Positions 1-9,075 of a DNA stretch of 47,170 bases are shown piece by piece; position 1 is the stretch's first letter, and each line of letters opens with the position of its first letter. Under the pieces are notes generated by a model that had not been told where the DNA came from, ran no database searches, and saw only the letters and a program-made list of their open reading frames with translations. The stretch spans positions 1 to 47,170 of the forward strand of contig JAQYPT010000098.1 in NCBI GenBank assembly GCA_028726625.1, given 5' to 3'. The stretch is from Prevotellaceae bacterium (GTDB lineage: Bacteria > Bacteroidota > Bacteroidia > Bacteroidales > Bacteroidaceae). Made by a program: the position numbers and the translations under genes.

Positions 1-90
1 GACCATTACAACGATACAAATCAAGCTACCTCTGAACAAGGAGGTTTATACGCAGACTATGCTGATGGCAAGACATCAGAGAATAGCTAA
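1..90 (+). CDS. C-terminal end of an unidentified protein (partial)
   Basis: Frame 1 is open from the first base to a TAA stop at 88-90 and encodes the last 29 residues of a protein whose start lies outside the window. The tail is hydrophilic, with the stretch EQGGLYADYADGKTSENS at its end. I do not recognise the family. It could be an extracellular or carbohydrate-related protein given the neighbouring SusCD locus, but nothing in the fragment proves this. An open frame of 29 codons could also arise by chance, so confidence is moderate. Confidence 0.5.
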   Translation, partial: DHYNDTNQATSEQGGLYADYADGKTSENS

Positions 91-368
91 ACTCTTTGAC
101 GAAGATTTTTGGGTGACACGATGACGAAGTCAGGAAAAAGACAAACGGATTGCAGGCATGACGTGATTCATTACCACCCTACTATTTGGAATCTCACAAA
201 GTCACACCTCTACATGACAGGTACCCCCTGCCCTCTTTTCAATGTAAAGCTCCCACAACAGCAAATCCTTGATGTGCATGGTAAATCATCCGAAAAATAA
301 TTTTAACTCTACATTGACTAACAAACACAAAAGCAGAATAATGGAAAAGGTGGAATTTCTAATAACGA

Positions 369-440
369 AAACATACCCAAAGAGAAGAAGCTACGAACCT
401 TAAAGTACACTTGCTCAGCTACTTCTGTTTGGGTATGTTT
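369..440. terminator. Long imperfect hairpin, probable terminator between convergent genes
   Basis: Arms 369-392 and 417-440 match at 22 of 24 positions as an inverted repeat. The outer 13 bp (369-381 with 428-440) are perfect and the loop is about 24 nt. It lies between the partial plus-strand gene ending at 90 and the minus-strand GH16 gene ending at 516. Read on the minus strand the second arm is followed by a short T-rich stretch, so it may end the SusCD-GH16 transcript. The stem is longer than a usual terminator and could instead be the remnant of a mobile-element end. The remainder of 91-515 shows no gene I can support. Confidence 0.5.
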
Positions 441-515
441 GTGCCATCTACCATAGATTTGTTGTCTATTGGTTTTTAATGGCAAGAGAAAGAAAATCAA
501 TGTGTTCATTGATGG

Positions 516-1349
516 TTAATGCCCAAGGGACGTAACTTTTACCCAATCAACCCATAGCTCTCCCGGCAAATCGGAATCTACTATTGGACCTGCCCATGTG
601 TTGTTGCCATTGAGAGTTCCTCCCAACGAAAAGTTCAAGATAATGTCAAAAGGTAGCTTGTTGAAAGGAAACTGTAGTTTTGTGTCTTCATCAGGCAAAT
701 TTTGATTTTCGTATCTAAAAGTTTCTTTTCCATCAATATAAAATATGATGGCTTTATCTGTTCTATCTGCCGCATAGACATGATATGCTGTTGCATCAAA
801 GTGCGTATCGGGATTAGGATTTGTCACACCTGCCGATCCATCTTCTCCATTGATAAAGAAAGTGTGTACTGTTTGATATACTTGCTTTGGCGTTCCTTGT
901 ACCCACTCCATTACATCTATTTCACCACTTCTGGGCCATTCCATTCCTCCCACAGGCATTTGCCAAATGGCAGGAAATCCACCTTTCACTAATTTGTTCA
1001 ACCGTGCACATACTTCCAGTCGTGTATTATTGGGAAAACCCTTCTTGGTACGCACACCGCCATTGCGATATACGCCATCACGCTTATCTGCCTTGAGCTT
1101 CAGTGCACCATTCTCTATTCTTACGTTCTCCCAACCTTTCGTATGTTTGAAATGCTGCTGCCACGCATTATTGGCTGGCGTGCAAAGCATCCATACCGTT
1201 GTGTCTGGAAGTACTGCATCTGTTTCAAAAGAATCATAAAATAGAACTTTGCCAGACTGGCAGCAATGCTTTTTGAACGAAGGTTGTGCGTATGCTGTGA
1301 TAGCACTAAAAAACAATGTGATAAAAAAGATGTTACGTTTCATATTCAT
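516..1349 (-). CDS. Glycoside hydrolase family 16 (laminarinase/beta-glucanase-like)
   Basis: The product is a secreted endo-acting beta-glucan hydrolase, 277 residues long. An N-terminal signal peptide (hydrophobic run FFITLFFSAITAYA, likely cut after AYA) is followed by a single jelly-roll GH16 domain. The catalytic signature reads GEIDVMEW, matching the family pattern E-x-D-x-x-E with nucleophile and acid/base glutamates. This laminarinase-type spacing suggests beta-1,3 or mixed-linkage glucans, but substrate cannot be fixed by eye. The gene follows susD on the same strand with 167 bp between them and no recognisable promoter there, so it is probably the third gene of the susC operon. Translation may start at the first ATG (1349) or two codons later (1343). 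Confidence 0.88.
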   Translation of the reverse strand: MNMKRNIFFITLFFSAITAYAQPSFKKHCCQSGKVLFYDSFETDAVLPDTTVWMLCTPANNAWQQHFKHTKGWENVRIENGALKLKADKRDGVYRNGGVRTKKGFPNNTRLEVCARLNKLVKGGFPAIWQMPVGGMEWPRSGEIDVMEWVQGTPKQVYQTVHTFFINGEDGSAGVTNPNPDTHFDATAYHVYAADRTDKAIIFYIDGKETFRYENQNLPDEDTKLQFPFNKLPFDIILNFSLGGTLNGNNTWAGPIVDSDLPGELWVDWVKVTSLGH

Positions 1350-1516
1350 AAAAATAATGATGGTTTAACTTTGGTAAATAGAACATGAGAGGCCAGCTTA
1401 TACAGCCAGCCTTTCTACTTGTTTTAGAATTGTTACATGCAAATGAAAACATCTATAGGCTGGTACGAATTTGCCTATCATGTTCTGCATTCGAAAGGAA
1501 GTTCACGCCTTTAGGC

Positions 1517-3154
1517 TTATTTCCATTCGGCATGCTGCTCCAATTTCTTATTTGTATCAATCTCACTCTGCGGTATTGGCCATACTGTATCTTGTGGTCC
1601 ACGATAGTCATGAGCATAGCAAGTGCCATCGTACCACTCCTTGTCTCTCAACATACGTTTAACGCTGTTCTCCCAGTCGTTCCATCTATAGAGGTCTGCC
1701 AAACGTAAATCTTCAAAAGCTAATTCGACACGACGCTCATGGCGCACGATACTTCTCAAAGCCTCTTGGGTCAATCCGCTGCCTTCTACCTTTTCTACTG
1801 CGGGCATACCTACTCGGCTTCTCACCTCATTTATATAAGGTGTAATTTCAGCCTGACCATATCCACCCTTCTCAATCATAGCTTCTGCCAGAGAGAGCAG
1901 TACCTCGGCATAGCGAATAACATAATAGTCGAAACTGCCATCATATTCGTTTGTGGTCTTATTGGGTATGAACCACTTGCGAATGTATACCGTTGACTTG
2001 TTGAAATTGTTTTTCGTCTTGTCGCTACCCACAATCATACCAGTTTGCCATTCTGTGCCTGGCACAGCCAATGTAGCTTTCATGCGTGGGTCGCGGTTCT
2101 CAAAACGTGGATAGTCGATATTCGCTCTGCTATGTCCTCCCTTCTTAAGGTTTCCTTTGAACAGCGGAGACTTGTCAATAGGCAGTCCGTCTGTGCAGTA
2201 ATACTCATCACACAGGTTCATAGAAGCCTGAACGGCTGTCATGGGAGTTCCCCAACAGATACTGAAAGTCTGTCCTTCGCCAAGTCCCGGTCCTTTGTAG
2301 TGTACGCCCAAGATAACTTCATTGCAGTTCTCGTTGGCTTCGGTAAACAGGTCGGCAAAGTTTTTCTGATAGTCTGTTCCGTCTCCAGCTTTGAACAAAG
2401 AATAGGCACCAATGACTTTCTTGTAGGCATCTATGGCTATATCATAATGCTTTGTAAACAATGCCATACGTCCCATAATGGCATAGGCAGCCTCTTGACA
2501 CATACGCCCTTTTGCCTCTTTGCCCCTCTTTGGCAAGAAAGGAATGTTGGCAGCAAGGTCATCCAGCACTTTCTTGGCAATCACCTCTTTCTTCTCTACT
2601 GGAGCCTCAGCCTCTCTCAAGGTGAGTGGTTTTTCCAAATAAGGCACATCTCGATACAACGACACGAGATTACAATATCCCAAAGCCCTCAATGCAATAG
2701 CCTCAGCTTTATATCTACCAGCCGTCTCCTTGCCCATCGTAGATTCGTCGATGTTGGAAATCAGCAAATTGCATCGCTTAATCAGTTCGTAGTTTGCATT
2801 CCAATAACTTCTGAAACATCCATCATTGGTTCCAGACGTACCCATGGCTACGGTGGAGCCTAACATCCATGTTCCCCAAGAATGTTCTCCATTGTCTGAG
2901 GTTGTTTCCCGCATCAGGAATCCATAACCTCCACCATCCAGATAATCGTCATACAAGTTGTCGCTCTGTAGCGCATCGTAACAGGCTGTGAGTCCCATCA
3001 AGGCATCTTGCTCTGTTTTCCAGAAGCTTGTATTTTCTACTTGATTCGGATTCTTCAAATTGAAGAAGTCATCAGAGCAGCTTGTTGCGGTAAGTATCAA
3101 ACCGCATACTGGCAATATGTGAAACAGTTTTTTCTTTAAATATATTTTCTTCAT
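1517..3154 (-). CDS. SusD-family outer-membrane glycan-binding lipoprotein
   Basis: This 545-residue protein is a RagB/SusD surface lipoprotein that binds oligosaccharides and caps the partner SusC channel. The N-terminus has a lysine-rich start, a hydrophobic stretch and a lipobox TATSC with Cys at about residue 26, followed by acidic SDDFF, a typical surface-export signal context. The start of the mature part (LKNPNQVENTSFWKTEQDA) is characteristic of the family, as is the C-terminal half with IRYAEVLLSLAEAMIE and RRVELAFEDLRLADLYRW. The stop/start gap to the upstream susC is only 15 bp, so the two are translated from one mRNA. With the GH16 downstream this forms a small polysaccharide utilisation locus. 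Confidence 0.95.
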   Translation of the reverse strand: MKKIYLKKKLFHILPVCGLILTATSCSDDFFNLKNPNQVENTSFWKTEQDALMGLTACYDALQSDNLYDDYLDGGGYGFLMRETTSDNGEHSWGTWMLGSTVAMGTSGTNDGCFRSYWNANYELIKRCNLLISNIDESTMGKETAGRYKAEAIALRALGYCNLVSLYRDVPYLEKPLTLREAEAPVEKKEVIAKKVLDDLAANIPFLPKRGKEAKGRMCQEAAYAIMGRMALFTKHYDIAIDAYKKVIGAYSLFKAGDGTDYQKNFADLFTEANENCNEVILGVHYKGPGLGEGQTFSICWGTPMTAVQASMNLCDEYYCTDGLPIDKSPLFKGNLKKGGHSRANIDYPRFENRDPRMKATLAVPGTEWQTGMIVGSDKTKNNFNKSTVYIRKWFIPNKTTNEYDGSFDYYVIRYAEVLLSLAEAMIEKGGYGQAEITPYINEVRSRVGMPAVEKVEGSGLTQEALRSIVRHERRVELAFEDLRLADLYRWNDWENSVKRMLRDKEWYDGTCYAHDYRGPQDTVWPIPQSEIDTNKKLEQHAEWK

Positions 3155-3169
3155 GATTTCTCCCTTTTA

Positions 3170-6100
3170 TCAGAAATTAATGTTTAATCCAAACGAGTAT
3201 GTTTGTGAGTTGGGATGAATTTGGTTGCGCACGTCGCCTGATGTCTTCTCAGGATCCCAGTTCTTCAACGGAGTGAAAGTGAGCAAATTTGTAGCAGCAA
3301 AATAGATGCGCATCTTTGAGATGCCAAGTCCACGCAATTCATTTTTGAATGTATATCCTAACTCAAGATTCTTTAAACGCAAGTAGTCAGACTTTTCCAT
3401 CCAGAATGATGACATTGTGTCATTGATAGAATTGCCTAAAGCTGGCATGCTACCGTTCACGTTCTCTGCCGAATAGCGGTCAAGGAAGCGTGTGGTAAGG
3501 TTACCGCGGATATCTGACGTTGTTTCCCATGAGTAGCGATAGATACCACCCACACCTTGCCATAAGGTAGAAAAGTCAAGCCCCTTCCAACCGAAACCAA
3601 AGTTGAATCCATAGGTGTATTTGGGGAAAGGATTACCAATGATGTCACGATCCTTGTCATTCACATTGCCATCATCGTTGATGTCGGCATACATGATATC
3701 ACCCAATTTGGGTGCTGCTCCATTTTGTTTGATAACCTGTCCTTTCGAATTGGTTCTTTGCAAGTCGGCTTCGGTGCGATATATGCCGATAGCTCTCCAT
3801 GCGTAAAAAGCACCAATAGGATTACCAATACGGTTGATGGCAGGTCCACTGATACGCTCTTCCAGCCCACCCATATAAAGAATCTCATTCTTTACATGGC
3901 TAACATTGAAGCCGGCAAACCAGTTCCAGTCGCCTTTGCTATCTTGGTAGTTTGCACTCCATTCCCATCCACGGTTTCTCACCTCACCTACATTCTGATA
4001 AGGAGCATGGAGCGAGCCGAGGAAGATACCGGGCATCGCCAACTGCATCAAGATGTCAGAGGTCTTTCGATCGAACCAATCGAAGCTGGTAGAAATCTTA
4101 TTATTGAAGAATCCCAAGTCAACACCAAGGTTGATGTTTCTCGTAGTCTCCCACTTGATATCCTCATTAGGAATTGATGTCTGAACCATACCAGCCTGAG
4201 CATTTGCCTTTTGATCAAAGTAGTAATTACCTTTTGCTCCTAAGGTTGCCACATAGGCGTAGCTACCAATCTCTTGGTTACCCAGTTTACCCCATGATGC
4301 ACGTAACTTACCAAACAGCCAGTCGTATTGTGACATGAATTTCTCACTGCTAAATACCCAACCCAATGATACAGAGGGGAAGGTGGCATAACGCTGTGTG
4401 GAAGGCATTCGTGAAGAACCGTCACGACGAACATTTACCTCTGCCATGTAACGGTCGGCATAATTATATTGAATACGTCCAAAGAACGATTGCAGCCTAA
4501 AAGCACCAGAATTTCCATTTGCACCAGGTGTGCTGGTTCCACCACCCAACTCATAAATGTTGTCGGTTGGGAAACCTTGTTTAGAAGCCGTGGTATTATA
4601 AGTGGTATAACCAATGAGCGAATGACCCAACAAGGCACTAATGCTGTGATCTCCAAACCGCTTATTGTATGTCAAGAGATTTTCGTTAGTCCATGTATAG
4701 TCACGATAATAATAATCGGCAAGCGAATTGGTAGGGACACCTCGCTTGGCTATCGTACCTTCGGGTGTATATTTGTGCATATTGCCGGGCGAATATCTTT
4801 TGGTAGCATTCAAATAGAATGCGTATGCAAAACTCGTACGGAACTGTAATCCATCGATGATGTCCATTGCAGCAAACGCTTTGCCATTGAAACGCCATGA
4901 GTCGTTTAAGCGATAGCCTGAGCGCATTGACTCCAAAGGATTCTTTACCAATTCGGCATCTGTGATAGAGCCATCGATATAGCCATAATGTCCATTGGAA
5001 TACATCAATGGTACCGTAGGACGCGTAAACCAACCAACTCGGCGAAGCACACCACCATCTCCAGTAGTATCCATTCCTGGAGTTGTAAGTGCATTCTTGT
5101 TGCCCGACACGTTCAGTCCGAAGGTAAAGCGTTTGTATTTCGTGTCCAAGTTAGAACGGAACGAGATACGTTTTACACCTGTTTCTATCATGATACCTTT
5201 TTGGTCAACAAATGATACAGAAGCCATGAACTTGGTATCTTTGTTTCCGCCTGTTACTGACAGGTGGTGCTGGTGCATTGGTGCATTGCGCATTACAGCA
5301 TCCAACCAGTTGGTGTTGGCATAATGGTCGGGGTCGCTACCGTCCTGTAGCTTTTGCAATGCCTCTGCTGAATAGGTTCCCGGTGCCACTTCGTTCTTCA
5401 TCTTCGCCCATTCGTATCCGCTCACAAATTCGGGAAGAATACCCGGTGTCTGCAATGTGTAACTACCATTATAATTGACCTGTACACGTCCCTCAGCTCC
5501 TCTTTTGGTAGTAATTAAGATTACGCCATTGGCAGCACGCACTCCATAGATAGCTGCCGAAGCGGCATCCTTGAGTACAGAGACACTTTCAATATCACCT
5601 GCAGGAATATCGCTAATCTGCCCCAACGAACCCTCTACACCATCGATGAGTACCATCGGGTTGCTATTTCCAAACGTTCCGATACCACGGATTCTGAATT
5701 CTGGATTGTCGGCACCAGCCTGTGCACCATTGCTTGTAATGTTCAAACCCGTCACACGACCTTGCAACAAGGTTGCTGTGTTGGCTACGGGAACACCCTC
5801 TAAATCTTTGGCTGTCACGGCAGACACGGCACCAGTAAGGTTTACCTTCTTCTGTGTTCCGTAACCAATGACTACAACGTCTTGCAGCATCTCGGAATCT
5901 TCGTGCAAAGTTACGTTCAGCTCGTTGCCATCCCACACCACTTCTTGGGATTTATAGCCTACATAGGAAATAATTAAAGTACTACCCTTTGCTACGTTGG
6001 CAAGGGTAAAATGGCCATCCAAATTGGTAACAGCACCCACTCCTGTACCTTTTACTTTGATAGAGGCTCCAATAATGGGTTCTCCATTTGCATCGTTTAC

Positions 6101-6235
6101 CACACCCTGACAGGCAGACTGCTGTTGGGAAGTAGCCAAGGCAGAGCTGTGAGAGGTGTTTGCGTACATACCCACAAATGGCATCATTGCAAAAGCGATG
6201 ACAAGTGGAATCTTGTTTTTAAATAACATGTACAT
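3170..6235 (-). CDS. SusC-family TonB-dependent outer-membrane glycan transporter
   Basis: A 1021-residue outer-membrane beta-barrel that imports oligosaccharides with energy from TonB. In order it shows a signal peptide (residues 1 to about 26), a carboxypeptidase-D-like regulatory domain (about 40-115, with GVVNDANGEPIIGASIKVKG), a TonB-box region before VVVIGYGTQKK, a plug domain (about 125-235, with ISDIPAGDIESVSVLKDAAS and YGVRAANGVILITTKRG), then the barrel, ending in the aromatic F of SFGLNINF. Length is normal for SusC. There is no anti-sigma signalling N-terminal extension, so regulation is probably by a distant hybrid two-component or other sensor; none is present here. It is the first gene of the susC-susD-GH16 operon. 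The second ATG (6229) is an equally plausible start. Confidence 0.96.
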   Translation of the reverse strand: MYMLFKNKIPLVIAFAMMPFVGMYANTSHSSALATSQQQSACQGVVNDANGEPIIGASIKVKGTGVGAVTNLDGHFTLANVAKGSTLIISYVGYKSQEVVWDGNELNVTLHEDSEMLQDVVVIGYGTQKKVNLTGAVSAVTAKDLEGVPVANTATLLQGRVTGLNITSNGAQAGADNPEFRIRGIGTFGNSNPMVLIDGVEGSLGQISDIPAGDIESVSVLKDAASAAIYGVRAANGVILITTKRGAEGRVQVNYNGSYTLQTPGILPEFVSGYEWAKMKNEVAPGTYSAEALQKLQDGSDPDHYANTNWLDAVMRNAPMHQHHLSVTGGNKDTKFMASVSFVDQKGIMIETGVKRISFRSNLDTKYKRFTFGLNVSGNKNALTTPGMDTTGDGGVLRRVGWFTRPTVPLMYSNGHYGYIDGSITDAELVKNPLESMRSGYRLNDSWRFNGKAFAAMDIIDGLQFRTSFAYAFYLNATKRYSPGNMHKYTPEGTIAKRGVPTNSLADYYYRDYTWTNENLLTYNKRFGDHSISALLGHSLIGYTTYNTTASKQGFPTDNIYELGGGTSTPGANGNSGAFRLQSFFGRIQYNYADRYMAEVNVRRDGSSRMPSTQRYATFPSVSLGWVFSSEKFMSQYDWLFGKLRASWGKLGNQEIGSYAYVATLGAKGNYYFDQKANAQAGMVQTSIPNEDIKWETTRNINLGVDLGFFNNKISTSFDWFDRKTSDILMQLAMPGIFLGSLHAPYQNVGEVRNRGWEWSANYQDSKGDWNWFAGFNVSHVKNEILYMGGLEERISGPAINRIGNPIGAFYAWRAIGIYRTEADLQRTNSKGQVIKQNGAAPKLGDIMYADINDDGNVNDKDRDIIGNPFPKYTYGFNFGFGWKGLDFSTLWQGVGGIYRYSWETTSDIRGNLTTRFLDRYSAENVNGSMPALGNSINDTMSSFWMEKSDYLRLKNLELGYTFKNELRGLGISKMRIYFAATNLLTFTPLKNWDPEKTSGDVRNQIHPNSQTYSFGLNINF

Positions 6236-6290
6236 AAATAAAATAGTTAATTAAATTAGGTATGATTGTATAGATTTTTAATATCGCTTG

Positions 6291-6319
6291 CAAAATTAAA
6301 CATTTATATTATTTATCAA
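6291..6319 (-). promoter_or_regulatory. Promoter of the susC operon
   Basis: On the minus strand a -7 box TAATTTTG (6291-6298) matches TAnnTTTG. A TTG (6317-6319) lies 18 bp upstream as the -33 element. The predicted start of transcription, near 6284, leaves a leader of about 50 nt before susC. Confidence 0.6.
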
Positions 6320-6566
6320 GAGAGAAGTATTGTTAAAAAACATTAAAATAAAAATAACTGACTTTCACATTAATAAATAAGTTATATCTACATTGCGATT
6401 GATACTACTATCGTCTTGAGTATGTATTCGTAGTTTGGTATTATTGGTGCCAGCGAAATAGTTTGGGCATTATCTGGAATATTTATAAACTTCAGACTGG
6501 GAAACATGTTGGGCATAAAAGAGCCGGAAAATAGGAGTTAACCGTCAAGAAGAACCATGAAAAAGT

Positions 6567-6605
6567 AAATATCACCACACATTTTCTATGCGGGATGATA
6601 TTTTT
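6567..6605. terminator. Candidate terminator downstream of the M6 protease gene
   Basis: Arms 6567-6576 and 6593-6603 pair over 10 bp with one bulged base, and T-rich sequence follows on either strand. It lies about 65 bp beyond the stop of the minus-strand protease gene. The rest of 6320-6566 is AT-rich and shows no gene. Confidence 0.5.
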
Positions 6606-6669
6606 AGCGAACGGCCATCAAATCCATTCAAAGAAGTCTTGTCTAACAAGACGATCAAAAGTTTCGATT

Positions 6670-8808
6670 TCAGAATTTCAGAACTTTCTTTCCGTTCGAG
6701 ATGTATATCCCCTTGGGCAGGGCATCGAGTTTGGTTCCCACGAACTGCCCATTGAGATTATAAATTTTGGAAGGCTGGCGAGTATTGGGTTTGGCCTCAA
6801 GCTGTTGGATACCAGTTTCCTGCTTGTTCGTAGGTCCTATCACCTTTACGTCATCCAAGAAAAAGCGGTTATAAGGTATAAATTGGATGGTCGTCGCTCC
6901 TGTTCCTGTGAAAGGAAACTTGATGGTAGTCCATTTCCCTCTTTCCAATGTAAAGACGCCCAACGGCGAGTCGTTGATGTACACATCCAACGTGTTATCA
7001 TCTTTTCCAAAAGGTGCAGCTACGAAGATGAGTGTGTCTTTACCATGCGCATCAAATTCGGGTGATAACACAGTGCCATTTTTTGACGATGTACCAAACT
7101 TCGCACATCGGTCGCCACCGTATGCGGCACCAGATGGCACGTTCCAGCCTTCCATATCCGTCATGAAATCATTCATGCTTCGAGCCACTTGCCCGCTAAA
7201 CTTACCGTCATTTCCACCCGTTCCCTTACATTGGTCAAATGTTTCAAGGAATAAAATGCCATCAGACGGCGTCTGATTCGGTTTTGTAGAGGCAGGAACT
7301 ACCTTGAAACGAAAAGAAATGGTTCCGTCCTCATTTCTTGTAATCTCATTCACATCCTTATTCATGAAATAGGTTCCCCACCTGTTCGCATTGAACAAGC
7401 AGGCCGTAGGCTTAGAGTTCGCTGTCAGACTGTCATTAGCCTGATATGGATAGGCATCGCCTGCAATCTCTGAGGCACTATAATTTCCCCACATGTCGAA
7501 GTAAGCATCTGAATTGTCGGCGTGAAAAATGGTACATCGTTGATGATTTTTCTGACTGTTAACAGTATTGTCGGACCATGTCTTGGCATCAAAATCAACA
7601 TGCAGAATCAGCAATCCTTCTCCGCCAAGTCCTGCATCCCAACCTGTTTTTTGCCTATTTTCCAACAGGTAATATTCGTTTCTATTGTTATCGTTGTAAA
7701 TGACATACGCCTCACCCTGTTCACTGAGCGGCTTCATCTTCGTAACAGTGAGGTCGCTGGTCAGTTCTATTGGATTCAACCAACCTAAATAAGTACGTTC
7801 ATAACTGGTATAACCAGCCGGAACGAAACCACCGACGTTATAACTTCCTTGATCCATCACATCCCATGAAAACATGCCATAAGCCCCGCTATTAAACGTG
7901 TCGTACATGTCAGGCAGCCCCAACACATGCGAAAACTCATGACAGATGGTTCCGATACCTTCGATTTGTGTTCGTGAAGACAATTCAGGTCCACAGGCAT
8001 AAGTATCGATTGTTACTTGATCCAAGTTAAAATCAAAGTTGGATTCAGACAGCTCCGCCTGGTGAGGCCACACGCGCTTGGAATCTTGTCCTTCTGTTGA
8101 ATTTTCTCCTTGGCCAGCATACAACACATAAAGCGCATCCACTTTCCCATCATGGTCCCAATCGTAATCTTTGAAATCCACCTCTGCATTTGCGCCCATA
8201 CAAGCTTCTTGTATCATTTCTTGCGGTCGGATATCGTAACCTTCACGATCGTTGGCGCCATAGTAAGCATAACCTTTCTTCATGCGTATGGGCCCTACAA
8301 CATCAAAGGTTAAGTCAAATTTCCCTCTACTCTGGTCGAGAAAATAATCTCTTACACTTCCTCTAAACCCCAACTCATGTACAAAGCCCAGCTTATTGGT
8401 TATCTGTTGATAAAGCTCTTTTGTATGTTTCTCGTTGAATTTGGCGTCCTCAAAATCGACCAAAATCATCAAACCTTTTTTCTTTCCTTCATAGCCAGCG
8501 TGCTTTTCGCCCAAGTAACCACGGGTCTTTTCGTATCTACGAGCGGCGGCTCTGCGTCTTTTTGCAACGGCTTTTCTTGCTAAGGTTGTGAAATCGGCAG
8601 GTCGATAAGCTTGAAGTTGTTCGTCAAAAACGTATTTCTGACCATCTTCTGCCTCCATGTAATGCAAGTGTTCATCGCCTTTGAACATCGCTCTTACCTC
8701 TACTCCACTCGCAAGATGAATGACTTTCCACCCGCTCTTTTTGACTGGTATGGCGACAACCCACTGCGTCATCAATATAAATAATAAAACGGAGAATAAT
8801 CTTTTCAT
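6670..8808 (-). CDS. Secreted M6-family zinc metalloprotease with type IX-like sorting tail
   Basis: A 712-residue immune-inhibitor-A-like metalloprotease. I place the start at 8808 (MKRLFSVLLFILMTQWVVA), because this gives a clean signal peptide; the reading frame stays open 49 codons further upstream, but those codons cover the putative promoter. A propeptide with GVEVRAMFKGDEHLHYMEAEDG leads into the catalytic domain with the zinc motif HEFSHVLGLPD (HExxHxxGxxD) and the downstream WDVMDQG turn. A carbohydrate-binding-like domain follows at about residues 530-660. The C-terminus (IYNLNGQFVG ... LPKGIYISNGKKVLKF) resembles the type IX secretion sorting tail. It should act outside the cell or on its surface. 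Substrates are unknown. It is flanked by terminators and is probably monocistronic. Confidence 0.9.
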   Translation of the reverse strand: MKRLFSVLLFILMTQWVVAIPVKKSGWKVIHLASGVEVRAMFKGDEHLHYMEAEDGQKYVFDEQLQAYRPADFTTLARKAVAKRRRAAARRYEKTRGYLGEKHAGYEGKKKGLMILVDFEDAKFNEKHTKELYQQITNKLGFVHELGFRGSVRDYFLDQSRGKFDLTFDVVGPIRMKKGYAYYGANDREGYDIRPQEMIQEACMGANAEVDFKDYDWDHDGKVDALYVLYAGQGENSTEGQDSKRVWPHQAELSESNFDFNLDQVTIDTYACGPELSSRTQIEGIGTICHEFSHVLGLPDMYDTFNSGAYGMFSWDVMDQGSYNVGGFVPAGYTSYERTYLGWLNPIELTSDLTVTKMKPLSEQGEAYVIYNDNNRNEYYLLENRQKTGWDAGLGGEGLLILHVDFDAKTWSDNTVNSQKNHQRCTIFHADNSDAYFDMWGNYSASEIAGDAYPYQANDSLTANSKPTACLFNANRWGTYFMNKDVNEITRNEDGTISFRFKVVPASTKPNQTPSDGILFLETFDQCKGTGGNDGKFSGQVARSMNDFMTDMEGWNVPSGAAYGGDRCAKFGTSSKNGTVLSPEFDAHGKDTLIFVAAPFGKDDNTLDVYINDSPLGVFTLERGKWTTIKFPFTGTGATTIQFIPYNRFFLDDVKVIGPTNKQETGIQQLEAKPNTRQPSKIYNLNGQFVGTKLDALPKGIYISNGKKVLKF

Positions 8809-8829
8809 GTCATATTTTCTATTTGATGA

Positions 8830-8837
8830 CAAAAATA
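8830..8837 (-). promoter_or_regulatory. -7 element of the M6 protease promoter
   Basis: Minus-strand TATTTTTG (8830-8837) matches TAnnTTTG and lies 21 bp before the proposed ATG at 8808. I see no convincing -33 element. Its position supports the internal start over the longer frame. Confidence 0.35.
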
Positions 8838-8989
8838 ATGAAAAGTTTTTTAAAATCATTGCAGGCATCCCATATTTGACATCTTGCCCACGAACAAATA
8901 TCCTGATAGACAACAAGACCGATAAGGATAATTTAAAAAAGTTGAAAGACAGCAAATTCGAGATGCTTGCGCTTTAAGTTATCGCCATA

Positions 8990-9029
8990 AAAAAAAGAGA
9001 GATATCTTTTTGTTGATATGCTCTCTTTT
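8990..9029 (-). terminator. Intrinsic terminator after the OmpH-like gene
   Basis: Minus-strand stem with arms at 9015-9029 and about 8993-9006, one bulged base, an 8-nt loop, and a run of T immediately after. It lies about 47 bp beyond the OmpH stop and insulates the protease gene promoter. Confidence 0.8.
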
Positions 9030-9075
9030 CATCATGTACAATGACCATGAAGGAAACTGTGCAAAAGAAACGTTC

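Noticed and set aside
109..300. 63-codon plus-strand frame near the left end
   Set aside because: No promoter, no recognisable protein features and irregular composition; treated as a chance frame.
2045..2863. 272-codon frame antisense to susD
   Set aside because: A shadow of the susD coding sequence; no domain or start signal.
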